DNA of 46,228 bases from RUG11272 sp045226335 (lineage in GTDB: Bacteria > Bacillota > Clostridia > Christensenellales > Aristaeellaceae). Positions 1 through 7,989 of this stretch are shown piece by piece. Within the stretch, counting starts at the first letter, position 1; each line of letters starts with the position of its first letter. The notes beneath the pieces were generated by a model. That model was given only the letters and a program-made list of their open reading frames with translations. It was not told where the DNA came from and made no database searches. The stretch lies in assembly GCA_045226335.1 (NCBI GenBank), contig JBGVCH010000087.1:1-46228 (forward strand). The letters run 5' to 3'. Made by a program: the position numbers and the translations under genes.

Positions 1-1
1 T

Positions 2-991
2 GCCTGCTTTGAAGCCGGGCACCCCGTGCCGGACGGGAACTCCTTCAAGGGCACCCAGGCTGCCCTGGATCTGGTCTCCGGCCTGACCAACAGGGACACG
101 GTGCTCTTCCTTCTCTCCGGAGGCGGCAGCGCGCTGTTTGAAAAGCCGCTGATCCCCGCGGCGGAACTGCAGAACATCACCGGCCAGCTGCTGGCCTGCG
201 GGGCGGACATCGTGGAGATCAACACCATCCGCAAACGGCTGAGCGCCGTGAAGGGAGGCCGTTTTGCCCAGTTCTGCGCCCCGGCCCGGGTGGAGGCGGT
301 GATCCTCTCCGACATTCTGGGCGACCCGCTGGACATGATCGCCTCCGGCCCCGCCTGCCCCGACACAGCCACCTCCGCGGACGCGCACCGCATCCAGGAG
401 AAGTACGGGCTGAAGATGTCGCCGGAAGCCCTGGCGCTGCTGGACCGGGAGACGCCCAAAGCGCTGGAGAACGTCCGCACTCAGATCAACGGCAGTGTCC
501 GGGAGCTCTGCGCGGCCGCCGGAAAATCCTGTGCCGCGCTGGGCTACGAGCCGGTTTTCCTGACGGACCAGCTGTGCTGCCAGGCCCGGGAGGCGGGCAG
601 TTTCCTGGCGTCGATCCTCAAGACCCACGCAGCGGACAAAAAGCCGCTGGCCTTCATCGCGGGCGGTGAAACCGTCGTGAAGCTCACGGGCCACGGTCTG
701 GGGGGCCGCAACCAGGAGATTGCTCTTGCTGCCGCCGCAGGCATCGCGGGCATGACCGGCGCCGCCGTGTTCTCCGTGGGCAGCGACGGCACGGACGGCC
801 CCACGGACGCCGCGGGCGGCTACGCCGACGGGGACACCTGCGCGGAACTGCTGGCGGCGGGCCTTATGGTGGACGCGGTGCTGCGGGACAATGACGCGTA
901 CCACGCGCTGCAGAAGACCGGCGGCCTGATCGTCACCGGTCCGACGGGCACCAACGTGAACGATGTGGCGGTGGCGCTGCTTCGGGCCTGA
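2..991 (+). CDS. Glycerate 2-kinase, GckA/MOFRL family (5' end outside window)
   Basis: Phosphorylates D-glycerate to 2-phosphoglycerate with ATP in the cytoplasm, feeding glycolysis. The reading frame is open from base 2 and begins with EAGHPVPD, a family motif that lies well inside these proteins, so the gene starts upstream and the GTG at 26 is not its start. The N-terminal DUF4147 part shows LLSGGGSALFE and the INTIRKRLSAVKGG helix. The C-terminal MOFRL part carries GGETVVKLTGHGLGGRNQE and GSDGTDGPTDAAGGYADG, which end normally before TGA at 989-991. The gene runs toward the PTS cluster, but a separate promoter lies between them, so co-transcription is not required. Family assignment is secure; substrate preference (glycerate or hydroxypyruvate-linked) is inferred from the family. 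Confidence 0.9.
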   Translation, partial: ACFEAGHPVPDGNSFKGTQAALDLVSGLTNRDTVLFLLSGGGSALFEKPLIPAAELQNITGQLLACGADIVEINTIRKRLSAVKGGRFAQFCAPARVEAVILSDILGDPLDMIASGPACPDTATSADAHRIQEKYGLKMSPEALALLDRETPKALENVRTQINGSVRELCAAAGKSCAALGYEPVFLTDQLCCQAREAGSFLASILKTHAADKKPLAFIAGGETVVKLTGHGLGGRNQEIALAAAAGIAGMTGAAVFSVGSDGTDGPTDAAGGYADGDTCAELLAAGLMVDAVLRDNDAYHALQKTGGLIVTGPTGTNVNDVAVALLRA

Positions 992-1019
992 TAAATTGAC
1001 AAATAACACGAAATCGCTA

Positions 1020-1048
1020 TTTACGGAACGCCCAATCTCGTGTATAAT
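1020..1048 (+). promoter_or_regulatory. Sigma-A-type promoter for the PTS operon
   Basis: A perfect -10 box TATAAT (1043-1048) sits 17 bases after TTTACG (1020-1025), which matches 4 of 6 positions of the -35 consensus. It lies 75 bases before the permease start. The surrounding CGTGTATAATGG recurs before the rubrerythrin gene. Confidence 0.6.
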
Positions 1049-1122
1049 GGTCCCACATGGCAAGTCTGTCCGGAATTCAACCGTTTTGGACAGGAACGTG
1101 AAAAGTGAAGGAGGGAACCCTC

Positions 1123-3348
1123 ATGGCGCTCGACTACCGGAAATGCGCCGAGGAGATCGCGGCCAACATCGGCGGCGGCTCCAACGTCATCAGCGCGGCG
1201 CACTGCGCAACCCGCCTGCGCCTGGTCATCGCCGACAACAGCAAGCTCAACAAGCAGGCGCTTGAAGAGGTTGACGGCGTAAAAGGCATGTTCGAATCCA
1301 ACGGTCAGCTTCAGCTGATCATCGGAACGGGCACGGTCAACAAGGTCTACGACGAATTCCTGGCGGTCACCGGCGCGTCCGCCGCTTCCAAGGACGACGT
1401 GAAGGCCGCCGCGGCCTCCAAGATGCCCTGGTGGAAGAAGATCCTCAAGGTTCCCGGCGATATCTTCGTGCCCATCCTGCCCGCCATCGTGGCTTCGGGC
1501 CTGATGATGGGCCTGGTGGAAGCCATCCCGAGGTTTGCCCCCGGCTTCGCGAGCACGGGCTGGTTCTCCTTCCTGGACCTGGTGGCCAACACCGCCTTCG
1601 CCCTGCTGCCCGTGCTGGTGGCCATCTCCGCGGCCCGGGTCTTCGGCGGCAACATCTTCCTGGGCGCCGTCATCGGCCTGATGCTGGTGCACCCCGCCCT
1701 GCTGAACGCCTGGAACGCCGGCAAAGTGAATGAGGTTGCGCTGAAATTCAACGAACCGATCCCGATCGAATACGTACAGGACGCACTGAACGCAGATAAG
1801 CTCAAGGTCAAAGTAGACGGGAAGGAGTATTACGTCGACGGTCTTACGGATGCGGAAAAAGCCAAACTGCCTGATGGCGGCGTCGATGCGTATCTCCTGA
1901 TGCTTGATACCATTGACGGAACCGAGGCTGACGGCAAGATCGCGCCTGAACTGCTGAATAACCTCCCCACCGTACCTCGCGAAAAAGAAAGCATCAGCCT
2001 GTCCTACAGCGTGTGGGATCATATCAACTCTGACACGAATCCAGAGCGCCAGGTCGGCCAGAACGGGATTGAGATCCAGAAGTGGAGCCTGATCGGCAAC
2101 ATCGGCATCGCGCAACAGGGCTATCAGGGCCACGTGATCCCGGTCATCCTGGCCGTGTGGTTCATGTGCCTGATCGAGAAGTGGCTGCACAAGCATGTGC
2201 CGGAGATGATCGACCTCTTCGTGACGCCTCTGTGCACCGTGCTGCTGACGGCATTCGCGGCCTTCCTCATCATCGGCCCGATCTTCGCCGTTCTGGAGAA
2301 CTGGGTGCTTGATGGCGCCAGACTGCTGGTCAAGACCAAGATCGGCTCCACCATCATGGGCGCCATCTACCCCTGGACCGTGGTCATGGGCCTGCACCAC
2401 ATGTTCAACGTCATTGAGGCCGGCATGATCGCGTCCACCGGCGTCAACACCTGGATGCCCATCGCCTCCGCGGCCAACTTCGCGCAGTTCGGCGCCTGCT
2501 TGGCGGTGGCCCTGAAGGTGAAGAACCAGAAGACCAAGTCGGTGGCCCTGCCCTCCTCCCTCTCCGCGTCCCTGGGCATCACCGAGCCTGCCATCTTCGG
2601 TATCAACTTCCGTTTCATGAAGCCCTTCATCTGCGGCATGATCGGCGGCGCGGCCGGCTCCCTGTTCGCCACCTTCCTGACGGGCAGCAACGCGGCGGGT
2701 GAGACCGTGGCCTTCGGCGCCACCACCTACGGCGTGACCGGCATCCCCGGCATTCCCGCGGTGAACAATACCCTGATGTACATCGTGGAACTGATCATCG
2801 CGGCGGGCGTTGCCTTCGCGCTGACCACCATCATCTGGAAGGAAGAGACCCCCGCGGCGGCCACCACCGGCGGCGGCTCCGTCCCGCTCCAGGAGACGAA
2901 AGCCCCCGAAGTCCCCACTGTCAGCGTCATCCGCTGCGCCGCGGGCAAGGTCCTGCAGCCCGTGAAGGGCAACGTCATCGCCCGTGAGCTGATCCCGGAC
3001 GAGACCTTTGCCTCCGGCGTCCTGGGCGACGGCGTGGGCATCGAGCCCACGGACGAGCTGGTGGTCTCCCCCTTCGACGGCACCATCTCCTCCGTGGCGG
3101 AGAGCCAGCACGCCGTGGGCATCGAGTCCAACGGCATGGAGATGCTGATCCACGTGGGCGTGGACACCGTGAACATGAAGGGCGACGGCTTCACCTGCCT
3201 GGTGAAGGAAGGCGACGAGGTCAAGGCCGGCCAGCCGCTGATCCGCTTCGACCGCGCCAAGATCAAGGCCGCCGGCTACAGCGACACCGTGGCCGTGCTG
3301 CTGACCAATTCCGAGGATCTGGAAGGCGTCGAGTGCGGCGCGCAGTGA
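1123..3348 (+). CDS. PTS sugar permease EIIBCA, sucrose/beta-glucoside family, with an unusual insertion
   Basis: Membrane permease that imports and phosphorylates a sugar using phosphate passed from HPr. The start is ATG 1123, seven bases after AAGGAGGG (1108-1115); an in-frame GTG at 1105 is less likely. Order: EIIB (residues 1-85) with phospho-Cys28 in HCATRLRL; the multi-helix EIIC domain (about 105-580) with GDIFVPILPAIVASG, FRVFGG-like ARVFGG and ITEPAIFGI; EIIA (about 600-741) with His663 and the phospho-acceptor His677 in MLIHVGVDTV. Between NAWNAGKV (about residue 200) and YQGHVIPV (334) the family normally has a short loop. Here there is an extra stretch of roughly 110 residues, hydrophilic and from more A/T-rich DNA. 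The sugar cannot be fixed from sequence; sucrose or a beta-glucoside is most likely. ptsH and ptsI follow. Confidence 0.9.
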   Translation: MALDYRKCAEEIAANIGGGSNVISAAHCATRLRLVIADNSKLNKQALEEVDGVKGMFESNGQLQLIIGTGTVNKVYDEFLAVTGASAASKDDVKAAAASKMPWWKKILKVPGDIFVPILPAIVASGLMMGLVEAIPRFAPGFASTGWFSFLDLVANTAFALLPVLVAISAARVFGGNIFLGAVIGLMLVHPALLNAWNAGKVNEVALKFNEPIPIEYVQDALNADKLKVKVDGKEYYVDGLTDAEKAKLPDGGVDAYLLMLDTIDGTEADGKIAPELLNNLPTVPREKESISLSYSVWDHINSDTNPERQVGQNGIEIQKWSLIGNIGIAQQGYQGHVIPVILAVWFMCLIEKWLHKHVPEMIDLFVTPLCTVLLTAFAAFLIIGPIFAVLENWVLDGARLLVKTKIGSTIMGAIYPWTVVMGLHHMFNVIEAGMIASTGVNTWMPIASAANFAQFGACLAVALKVKNQKTKSVALPSSLSASLGITEPAIFGINFRFMKPFICGMIGGAAGSLFATFLTGSNAAGETVAFGATTYGVTGIPGIPAVNNTLMYIVELIIAAGVAFALTTIIWKEETPAAATTGGGSVPLQETKAPEVPTVSVIRCAAGKVLQPVKGNVIARELIPDETFASGVLGDGVGIEPTDELVVSPFDGTISSVAESQHAVGIESNGMEMLIHVGVDTVNMKGDGFTCLVKEGDEVKAGQPLIRFDRAKIKAAGYSDTVAVLLTNSEDLEGVECGAQ

Positions 3349-3393
3349 CATCAGAATGATCCGCCACGGCGGAATCGATAAGGAGGAACATCC

Positions 3394-3651
3394 ATGAAAG
3401 AATTCGAGTACACCATCACCGATCCCGTGGGCATCCATGCCCGTCCTGCCGGCGTCCTGGTCAAGGAGATCAAGAAGTACACCTCCACCGTCACCGTGGC
3501 CAAGGGTGAAAAGTCCGTCAACGCGCTGAAGCTCATGGCCCTGATGGGCATGGGCATCAAGCAGGGCGACACCGTGAAGGTCACCGTGGAAGGCCCCGAC
3601 GAGGACACCGCCGCCGCCGCCATCGAGGCGTTCTTCAAGGCGAACCTGTAA
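3394..3651 (+). CDS. ptsH: Phosphocarrier protein HPr lacking the regulatory Ser46
   Basis: Small cytoplasmic carrier that takes phosphate from enzyme I at His15 (GIHARPAG) and passes it to the EIIA domain of PTS permeases. It is 85 residues, the usual length, with a strong AAGGAGG site (3380-3386) before ATG 3394. Ungapped alignment with the Bacillus HPr from His15 to Gly54 places Lys46 (context SVNALKLMALM) where Bacillota HPr usually has Ser46, the target of HPr kinase. The catabolite-repression switch through HPr(Ser-P) is therefore probably absent for this protein. It lies 45 bases after the permease gene, and a hairpin separates it from ptsI. Confidence 0.95.
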   Translation: MKEFEYTITDPVGIHARPAGVLVKEIKKYTSTVTVAKGEKSVNALKLMALMGMGIKQGDTVKVTVEGPDEDTAAAAIEAFFKANL

Positions 3652-3662
3652 CCCGCAATCCG

Positions 3663-3696
3663 CAGACGGCTGCCCGTGGGACAGCCGTCTGTTTTC
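3663..3696 (+). terminator. Intrinsic terminator or attenuator between ptsH and ptsI
   Basis: A perfect 10-bp stem, CAGACGGCTG (3663-3672) with CAGCCGTCTG (3682-3691), has a 9-base loop and is followed by TTTTC. It should end part of the transcripts after HPr, so that less enzyme I than HPr is made. Confidence 0.7.
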
Positions 3697-3724
3697 TGCA
3701 CCAGACAGACGGGAGGAAACAGTC

Positions 3725-5404
3725 ATGATTCTGATTCAGGGCAAAGGGGTCTCCACCGGCGTGGCGCTGGGCCCCCTGTACTTCTATCAGCGCGCCAAGA
3801 GCACCATCCGCCGCTACGAGGTGGAGGATCCCGACGCGGAGTGGCAGCGCTTCAAGGACGCCCAGGCCAAAGCCATCGAGCAGCTGGGCGAGCTGGCCGA
3901 AAAGGCCCGGGCGGAGGCCGGCGACGAGGCCGCCCTGCTCTTCGAGACCCATCAGATGATGGCGGAGGACATGGAATACGAGGAGGCCATCCAAGCTGCC
4001 ATCCAGGATACGAAGCTGAACGCGGAGGCCGCCGTGACGGACACCGCCGCGCAGTTCGCCGAGATGTTCGCCTCCATGGAGGACGCCTACTTCCAGGCCC
4101 GGGCGGCGGACGTGAAGGACGTGTCGGGCCGCATCATCGCCGCGCTGACCGGCGTGGCCCAGGGCGGCATCGACTCCCCCGTGCCGGTGATCCTGGCCGC
4201 GGACGACCTGGCCCCCAGCGAGACGGTGCAGCTGGACAAGTCGAAGATCCTCGGCTTTGTCACCGAGGGCGGCTCCGGCTCCAGCCACACGGCCATCCTG
4301 GCCCGCACCATGGGCATCCCCGCCATCATCGGCGTGGGGAACCAGCTGAAGCCCGAGTATGAGGGCCGTGAGGTCATCATCGACGGCAGCACCGGCAGCA
4401 TCGTCATCGACGCGGACGCGGAAACCCGCGCCAAGCTCCTGAACAAGATGGAGGAGCAGCGGAAGATGCGGGAGATGCTGGAAAAGCTCAAGGGCCTGCC
4501 CAACGAAACCCTGGACGGCCAAAGCATCCGAGTCTACTGCAACATCGGCTCGCCGGACGACGTGCCGGCGGTGCTGGCCAATGACGCCGGCGGCGTCGGC
4601 CTGTTCCGCTCCGAGTTCCTCTACCTCAACTGCGACGACTATCCCTCCGAGGACTATCAGTTCGAGGCCTACAAGAAGGCCCTGAGCGACATGGGCGGCC
4701 GCGAGGTGGTCATCCGCACCCTGGACATCGGCGCGGACAAGCAGATCGGCTATTTCGACCTGCCCAAGGAGGAGAACCCCGCCCTGGGCAACCGCGCCCT
4801 GCGCATCTGCCTCAACCGGCCCGAGATCTTCCGCACCCAGCTCCGGGCGCTGTTCCGCGCCTCCGTGTACGGCAAGCTGGGCATCATGTTCCCCATGGTC
4901 ACCAGCGTGTGGGAGGTCAAGGAAGCCAAGAAGATGTGCGACCAGGTCCGGAAGGAGCTGACCGCGGAGGGCATCCCCTTCTCCGAGGACGTGGAGATCG
5001 GCATCATGATCGAGACCCCCGCCGCGGTGCTGATGAGCGACCGGCTGGCCCGGGAGGTGGATTTCTTCTCCTGCGGCACCAACGACCTGACCCAGTACAC
5101 CCTGGCCTGCGACCGGCAGAACGCCGATCTGGGCCGCTTCTACAACCCGCATCACCCGGCTGTCCTGCGGGCCCTGAAGATGGTCTGCGACAATGCCCAC
5201 AAGCACGGCCGCTGGGTGGGCATCTGCGGCGAGCTGGGCGCGGACCTCGCGCTGACGGAGACCTTCCTCTCCATCGGCATCGACGAGCTGTCCGTGTCTC
5301 CGCGGTCCGTCCTGCCTCTGCGGCAGAAGATCCGGGAGACGGACGTTTCGAAGGTCCGGGAAAAGCTGCTGAGCGACCTGCTCAGCGACGAGAACGACAT
5401 CTGA
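3725..5404 (+). CDS. ptsI: PTS enzyme I (phosphoenolpyruvate-protein phosphotransferase)
   Basis: Takes phosphate from phosphoenolpyruvate onto a histidine and gives it to HPr, starting the PTS cascade in the cytoplasm. The 559 residues are slightly short of the usual 570-575. Order: N-terminal HPr-binding helices (about 1-140), the swivelling phospho-His domain with His188 in GGSGSSHTAILAR, and the C-terminal PEP-binding barrel with GVGLFRSEFLY, FPMVTSVWE, IGIMIETPAAV, FFSCGTNDLTQYT and the catalytic Cys in VGICGELG. In most relatives the residue before SSHT/TSH is Arg (GGRTSHT); here it is a small residue, a mild oddity. The start ATG 3725 follows GGGAGGAAAC. It completes a permease-HPr-enzyme I cluster and likely serves every PTS permease in the cell. 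Confidence 0.95.
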   Translation: MILIQGKGVSTGVALGPLYFYQRAKSTIRRYEVEDPDAEWQRFKDAQAKAIEQLGELAEKARAEAGDEAALLFETHQMMAEDMEYEEAIQAAIQDTKLNAEAAVTDTAAQFAEMFASMEDAYFQARAADVKDVSGRIIAALTGVAQGGIDSPVPVILAADDLAPSETVQLDKSKILGFVTEGGSGSSHTAILARTMGIPAIIGVGNQLKPEYEGREVIIDGSTGSIVIDADAETRAKLLNKMEEQRKMREMLEKLKGLPNETLDGQSIRVYCNIGSPDDVPAVLANDAGGVGLFRSEFLYLNCDDYPSEDYQFEAYKKALSDMGGREVVIRTLDIGADKQIGYFDLPKEENPALGNRALRICLNRPEIFRTQLRALFRASVYGKLGIMFPMVTSVWEVKEAKKMCDQVRKELTAEGIPFSEDVEIGIMIETPAAVLMSDRLAREVDFFSCGTNDLTQYTLACDRQNADLGRFYNPHHPAVLRALKMVCDNAHKHGRWVGICGELGADLALTETFLSIGIDELSVSPRSVLPLRQKIRETDVSKVREKLLSDLLSDENDI

Positions 5405-5420
5405 GCAGCCGCAAACCCAT

Positions 5421-5449
5421 GCCCGCCCGGATCTCGTGTCCGGGCGGGC
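5421..5449 (+). terminator. GC-rich hairpin after ptsI
   Basis: A perfect 11-bp stem (5421-5431 with 5439-5449) has a 7-base loop and starts 16 bases after the ptsI stop. No T-run follows, so it may act as a transcript-stabilising or Rho-linked end rather than a classical terminator. Confidence 0.45.
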
Positions 5450-5471
5450 GAAGCATTGGACGGGAAAGGCG

Positions 5472-5768
5472 ATGACGGCCATGGAGGCGAGGTGGCGGAT
5501 CCGGTGCACCGGCCGGGTACAGCACGTGGGGTTCCGCTACACGGCCATGTACTTGGCCAAAGCGCTGTACCTCACCGGCTGGGTGGAGAACCTCGCCGAC
5601 GGCAGCGTGCTCCTGGAGGCCCAGGGCGGCACGGCGCAGCTGAGGAAATTCCTGATCCGGCTGAAAAGCCAGCCGCATCTGCACATCGAAAAGGCGGAGA
5701 TCACCGTTCTGCCCCCGGAACCGTGGGAGCGGGGCTTCCGGGTGAAGACCGGGCGCGGCGAAGAGTGA
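5472..5768 (+). CDS. Acylphosphatase
   Basis: Small cytoplasmic enzyme that hydrolyses acyl phosphates such as acetyl phosphate or 1,3-bisphosphoglycerate. The fold signature is complete: GRVQHVGFRY with the catalytic Arg, and GWVENLADGSV with the catalytic Asn on the next strand. About 98 residues is the normal length. Two starts are possible, ATG 5472 (close behind GGGAAAGG) and ATG 5481 (11 bases behind the same site), giving MTAMEARW or MEARW. It follows ptsI across a hairpin and runs in the same direction. A role in limiting acyl-phosphate build-up is inferred only. Confidence 0.85.
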   Translation: MTAMEARWRIRCTGRVQHVGFRYTAMYLAKALYLTGWVENLADGSVLLEAQGGTAQLRKFLIRLKSQPHLHIEKAEITVLPPEPWERGFRVKTGRGEE

Positions 5769-5832
5769 CGGAAGACAAAGCCCGGCTCCGATGCGCAGAT
5801 CAACACGCCCAAGCGAACAGAAAGGAAAAATC

Positions 5833-6555
5833 ATGAAAAAGACACGGAAATGGATCGCAGCGATCCTGGCCCTCTGCCTGCTGGGCCTGACGATATCGGC
5901 CGCGGCGGACACGCTGAAGCGGGGCAGCAAAGGCGACGACGTGAAGCGGGTGCAGACCTGGCTCATCGATCTGGGCTACCTCGACGACGTGGCGGACGGC
6001 GCCTTCGGCAGGAAAACCGAGGCCGCGGTGAAGGCCTTCCAGAAGACCATCGGCGCGAAGCAGGACGGCCGGCTCACCGACGAGCAGCAGGACCGGCTGC
6101 TCATCCTCTGGGGCGACGTCACGGGCATCATGGAAGGCGACGGCCTTTCGCCGGAGGAGCTGCGGGAGATCTACCCGGACGGCTGCTGCCGCACCGGGGA
6201 CAACGCCGGCGAGGCGGAATACTGCTGGCGGCATCAGGAGAGCGGGTATCTCACCCAGCTGCTGACGCTGCCCGGGCTGCCGGACAAGGCGGTGGAGATG
6301 CTGGCCGACCGCGCCGTAAACCTGTGGACGGCCCAGATCTACGCCCTCTACAGCGAGTGGGCCAAGACCAGCCCAAAGGTGGCCAAAGAGCAGCGCAATT
6401 CCTTCGAGGACGCCCTAGCGGAAGTGGTGCCGGACCTGAACGAGGCCTACGGCCCGGGCACCCCCGCGGCTCAGCGCGCCCTGGCCTTCTGGCTGGAGGG
6501 CGTGTGCGTGGACCGCTGTTTTGACCTGCACACCGCTGAGGGCAACGGGTACTGA
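5833..6555 (+). CDS. Secreted protein with an N-terminal peptidoglycan-binding domain
   Basis: The start ATG 5833 lies behind AAAGGA. Residues 1-25 form a clear signal peptide (basic MKKTRKW, a hydrophobic core, then SAAADT). A PG_binding_1 domain follows (about 28-85) with the repeat-type pattern LKRGSKGDDVKRVQTWL, LGYLDDVADGAFGRKT and AVKAFQ. The remaining 150 residues are not recognised. They contain conserved-looking Cys pairs (DGCCRTGD and EGVCVDRCFD) that could form disulfides outside the cell, and a helical stretch rich in Trp and Tyr. It is predicted to sit in the cell wall; no catalytic motif is visible, so an enzymatic role should not be assumed. It converges on the next gene over a shared terminator. 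Confidence 0.8.
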   Translation: MKKTRKWIAAILALCLLGLTISAAADTLKRGSKGDDVKRVQTWLIDLGYLDDVADGAFGRKTEAAVKAFQKTIGAKQDGRLTDEQQDRLLILWGDVTGIMEGDGLSPEELREIYPDGCCRTGDNAGEAEYCWRHQESGYLTQLLTLPGLPDKAVEMLADRAVNLWTAQIYALYSEWAKTSPKVAKEQRNSFEDALAEVVPDLNEAYGPGTPAAQRALAFWLEGVCVDRCFDLHTAEGNGY

Positions 6556-6562
6556 CAGGCAG

Positions 6563-6618
6563 CGAAAAAGAGCTTGTCCGGTGCGGGGATGTCCGCCGCA
6601 GAGGGCAAGCTCTTTCTC
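6563..6618. terminator. Bidirectional terminator between convergent genes
   Basis: AAAGAGCTTG (6567-6576) pairs perfectly with CAAGCTCTTT (6606-6615), and the stem extends with minor mismatches on both sides. The loop holds a second short stem. On the minus strand the arm is followed by TTTTT, so it works best for the minus gene 6629-7861. Confidence 0.7.
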
Positions 6619-6628
6619 ATGGGCTCTG

Positions 6629-7861
6629 TCAGGCGAAAAACCGGGCGAAGACCCGCTCCGCGGCCTCGGCCGGCGACAGCGCGCCGGTGTCCACGGTCAG
6701 GTCATAGCCATCCTTCGGGTACAGCCAGGTGTCGGACGCCTCGGCCGAGCCCGGGCACCGGTCGCCCCGGGCCGCCTCCCGCTGCCGCAGGATGTCCGGC
6801 GGGCAGGTGACCCGGACCGTCTTCAGCGCGCAGGCCGCCAGCGCGTCCAGCAGCCCCCGGTGGATGCGCTCGCTGGTGATCACATGGTCGATGATGACGC
6901 CGGCGGAGGTTTTCAGCGCGTCCAATGCCCCGGCGCAGAGCTCCCCCGAGATCTCGAACACGTCGTCCTCGTAGATGGTCTCGTCCTTCGGGATCTTCAT
7001 GTAGTCGTCGATGGAGATGACAGCGTATGCCTCTCCCCGCCGGGCCGCAATCAGCGCCCGCAGGGCCGCGGCCAGCGTGGACTTGCCGCTGCTGGAGGGC
7101 CCGTTGAGCAGGATCGCCGTTTTTGCTTCCCTGCGCTCCCTCAGCCAATCCCGGATAATGGCCCGCATCCGCGCCGGATGGCGGTCGAAGTGATGGCTCT
7201 CCCCGTGCACGACAGCCAGGGTCCCCCGGCGATACCGCCGCGCCGCCTTCACGGAATCCTCAATCGGCACCGTGTCGTCCTCGTCCCCGTGGATCAGCAG
7301 CACCGCCCCCGGGAACCTGTCGACAGCCTCCTCCGGGTGAATCGACTGCGCCGTCCGAAGATACGCCCCGCCCAGAGTCAGGCCCTTGATGACCGGGATC
7401 TCGTCGGGGATCCGTGCCGGATCAAAGTCATAGCCCAGCATCCTGCCCGACCGGGCACAGTCAGGGATCATAAAGGCAGGCGCCCGAAGGATCAGCCCCC
7501 GGACCCGTTCCGGGGCCGCGCCGGCCGTCAGAGCCGCCGCCAGTCCGCCCTGGGAGTGTCCGGCCAGCCAGATCTCCGTCACCCAGTCCTGCGCCTCCGC
7601 CCAGTCCATCGCCGCCAGGGTATTGGAGACCCAGTGATTCAGCGTGTGTTCGCGGAAGGTCCCCTCGCTCTCCCCGTGGCCGTACAGGTCCATGCGCAGC
7701 GTCGCGAAGCCCGCCTCCCGCATGGCTTCCGCGGCGGCCACATTGTGCGGCCGGTCCTTGTCGCTGGAAAAGCCGTGGAGGCAGATCACCAGCGGGCCGG
7801 GCTCCCGTGACGGTCTTTCCGCCACCGCCCTCAGCCGGATGCCGTTGTCCATGATGTCCAT
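6629..7861 (-). CDS. Alpha/beta-hydrolase fused to a chloramphenicol phosphotransferase-like kinase
   Basis: A two-domain protein of 410 residues. Residues 1-240 are an alpha/beta-hydrolase of the serine aminopeptidase/esterase type: oxyanion region CLHGFSSDKDRP, nucleophile Ser103 in GHSQGG, acid Asp193 in HGDEDDTVP, and base His223/224 in HGESHHFD. Residues 246-410 are a P-loop kinase with Walker A GPSSSGKST (254-262) and SIDDYMKI, resembling chloramphenicol phosphotransferase and related small-molecule kinases. The start ATG is at 7861 behind GAGGGGGAA; the open frame to 8059 upstream overlaps the divergent gene and looks non-coding. The fold calls are clear. The substrates are unknown, and drug inactivation is only one possibility. 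It has its own candidate promoter. Confidence 0.85.
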   Translation of the reverse strand: MDIMDNGIRLRAVAERPSREPGPLVICLHGFSSDKDRPHNVAAAEAMREAGFATLRMDLYGHGESEGTFREHTLNHWVSNTLAAMDWAEAQDWVTEIWLAGHSQGGLAAALTAGAAPERVRGLILRAPAFMIPDCARSGRMLGYDFDPARIPDEIPVIKGLTLGGAYLRTAQSIHPEEAVDRFPGAVLLIHGDEDDTVPIEDSVKAARRYRRGTLAVVHGESHHFDRHPARMRAIIRDWLRERREAKTAILLNGPSSSGKSTLAAALRALIAARRGEAYAVISIDDYMKIPKDETIYEDDVFEISGELCAGALDALKTSAGVIIDHVITSERIHRGLLDALAACALKTVRVTCPPDILRQREAARGDRCPGSAEASDTWLYPKDGYDLTVDTGALSPAEAAERVFARFFA

Positions 7862-7916
7862 GCCGTTCCCCCTCTTCCCGGATGCCGCGCCTTCCCTTCC
7901 GGATCCATCCGGGGAG

Positions 7917-7945
7917 AGTATACTTCCGATGGCCGGTTTGCGCAA
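7917..7945 (-). promoter_or_regulatory. Candidate promoter for the hydrolase-kinase gene
   Basis: On the minus strand TTGCGC (7945-7940) and TATACT (7922-7917) are 17 bases apart, about 60 bases before the ATG at 7861. The -35 box is weak. Confidence 0.45.
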
Positions 7946-7989
7946 GCCCGGCGGCGCCGGCTTTCCGATGACGCGAAGGAGAAGAAGAC

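Noticed and set aside
996..1001. TTGACA as the -35 box of the PTS promoter
   Set aside because: It lies 41 bases from the TATAAT at 1043; a box at proper spacing (TTTACG at 1020) is used instead.
1290..1300. TTCGAATCC, resembling a tRNA T-arm
   Set aside because: It is inside the EIIB coding sequence and no acceptor or anticodon stem surrounds it.
1021..3726. 901-codon open frame on the minus strand opposite the PTS genes
   Set aside because: Antisense shadow of high-GC codons: low-complexity His/Gly/Asp/Arg-rich product, no ribosome binding site, and the plus strand holds well-conserved PTS genes.
3635..5509. 624-codon minus-strand frame opposite ptsI
   Set aside because: Same shadow effect; the plus strand is unmistakable enzyme I.
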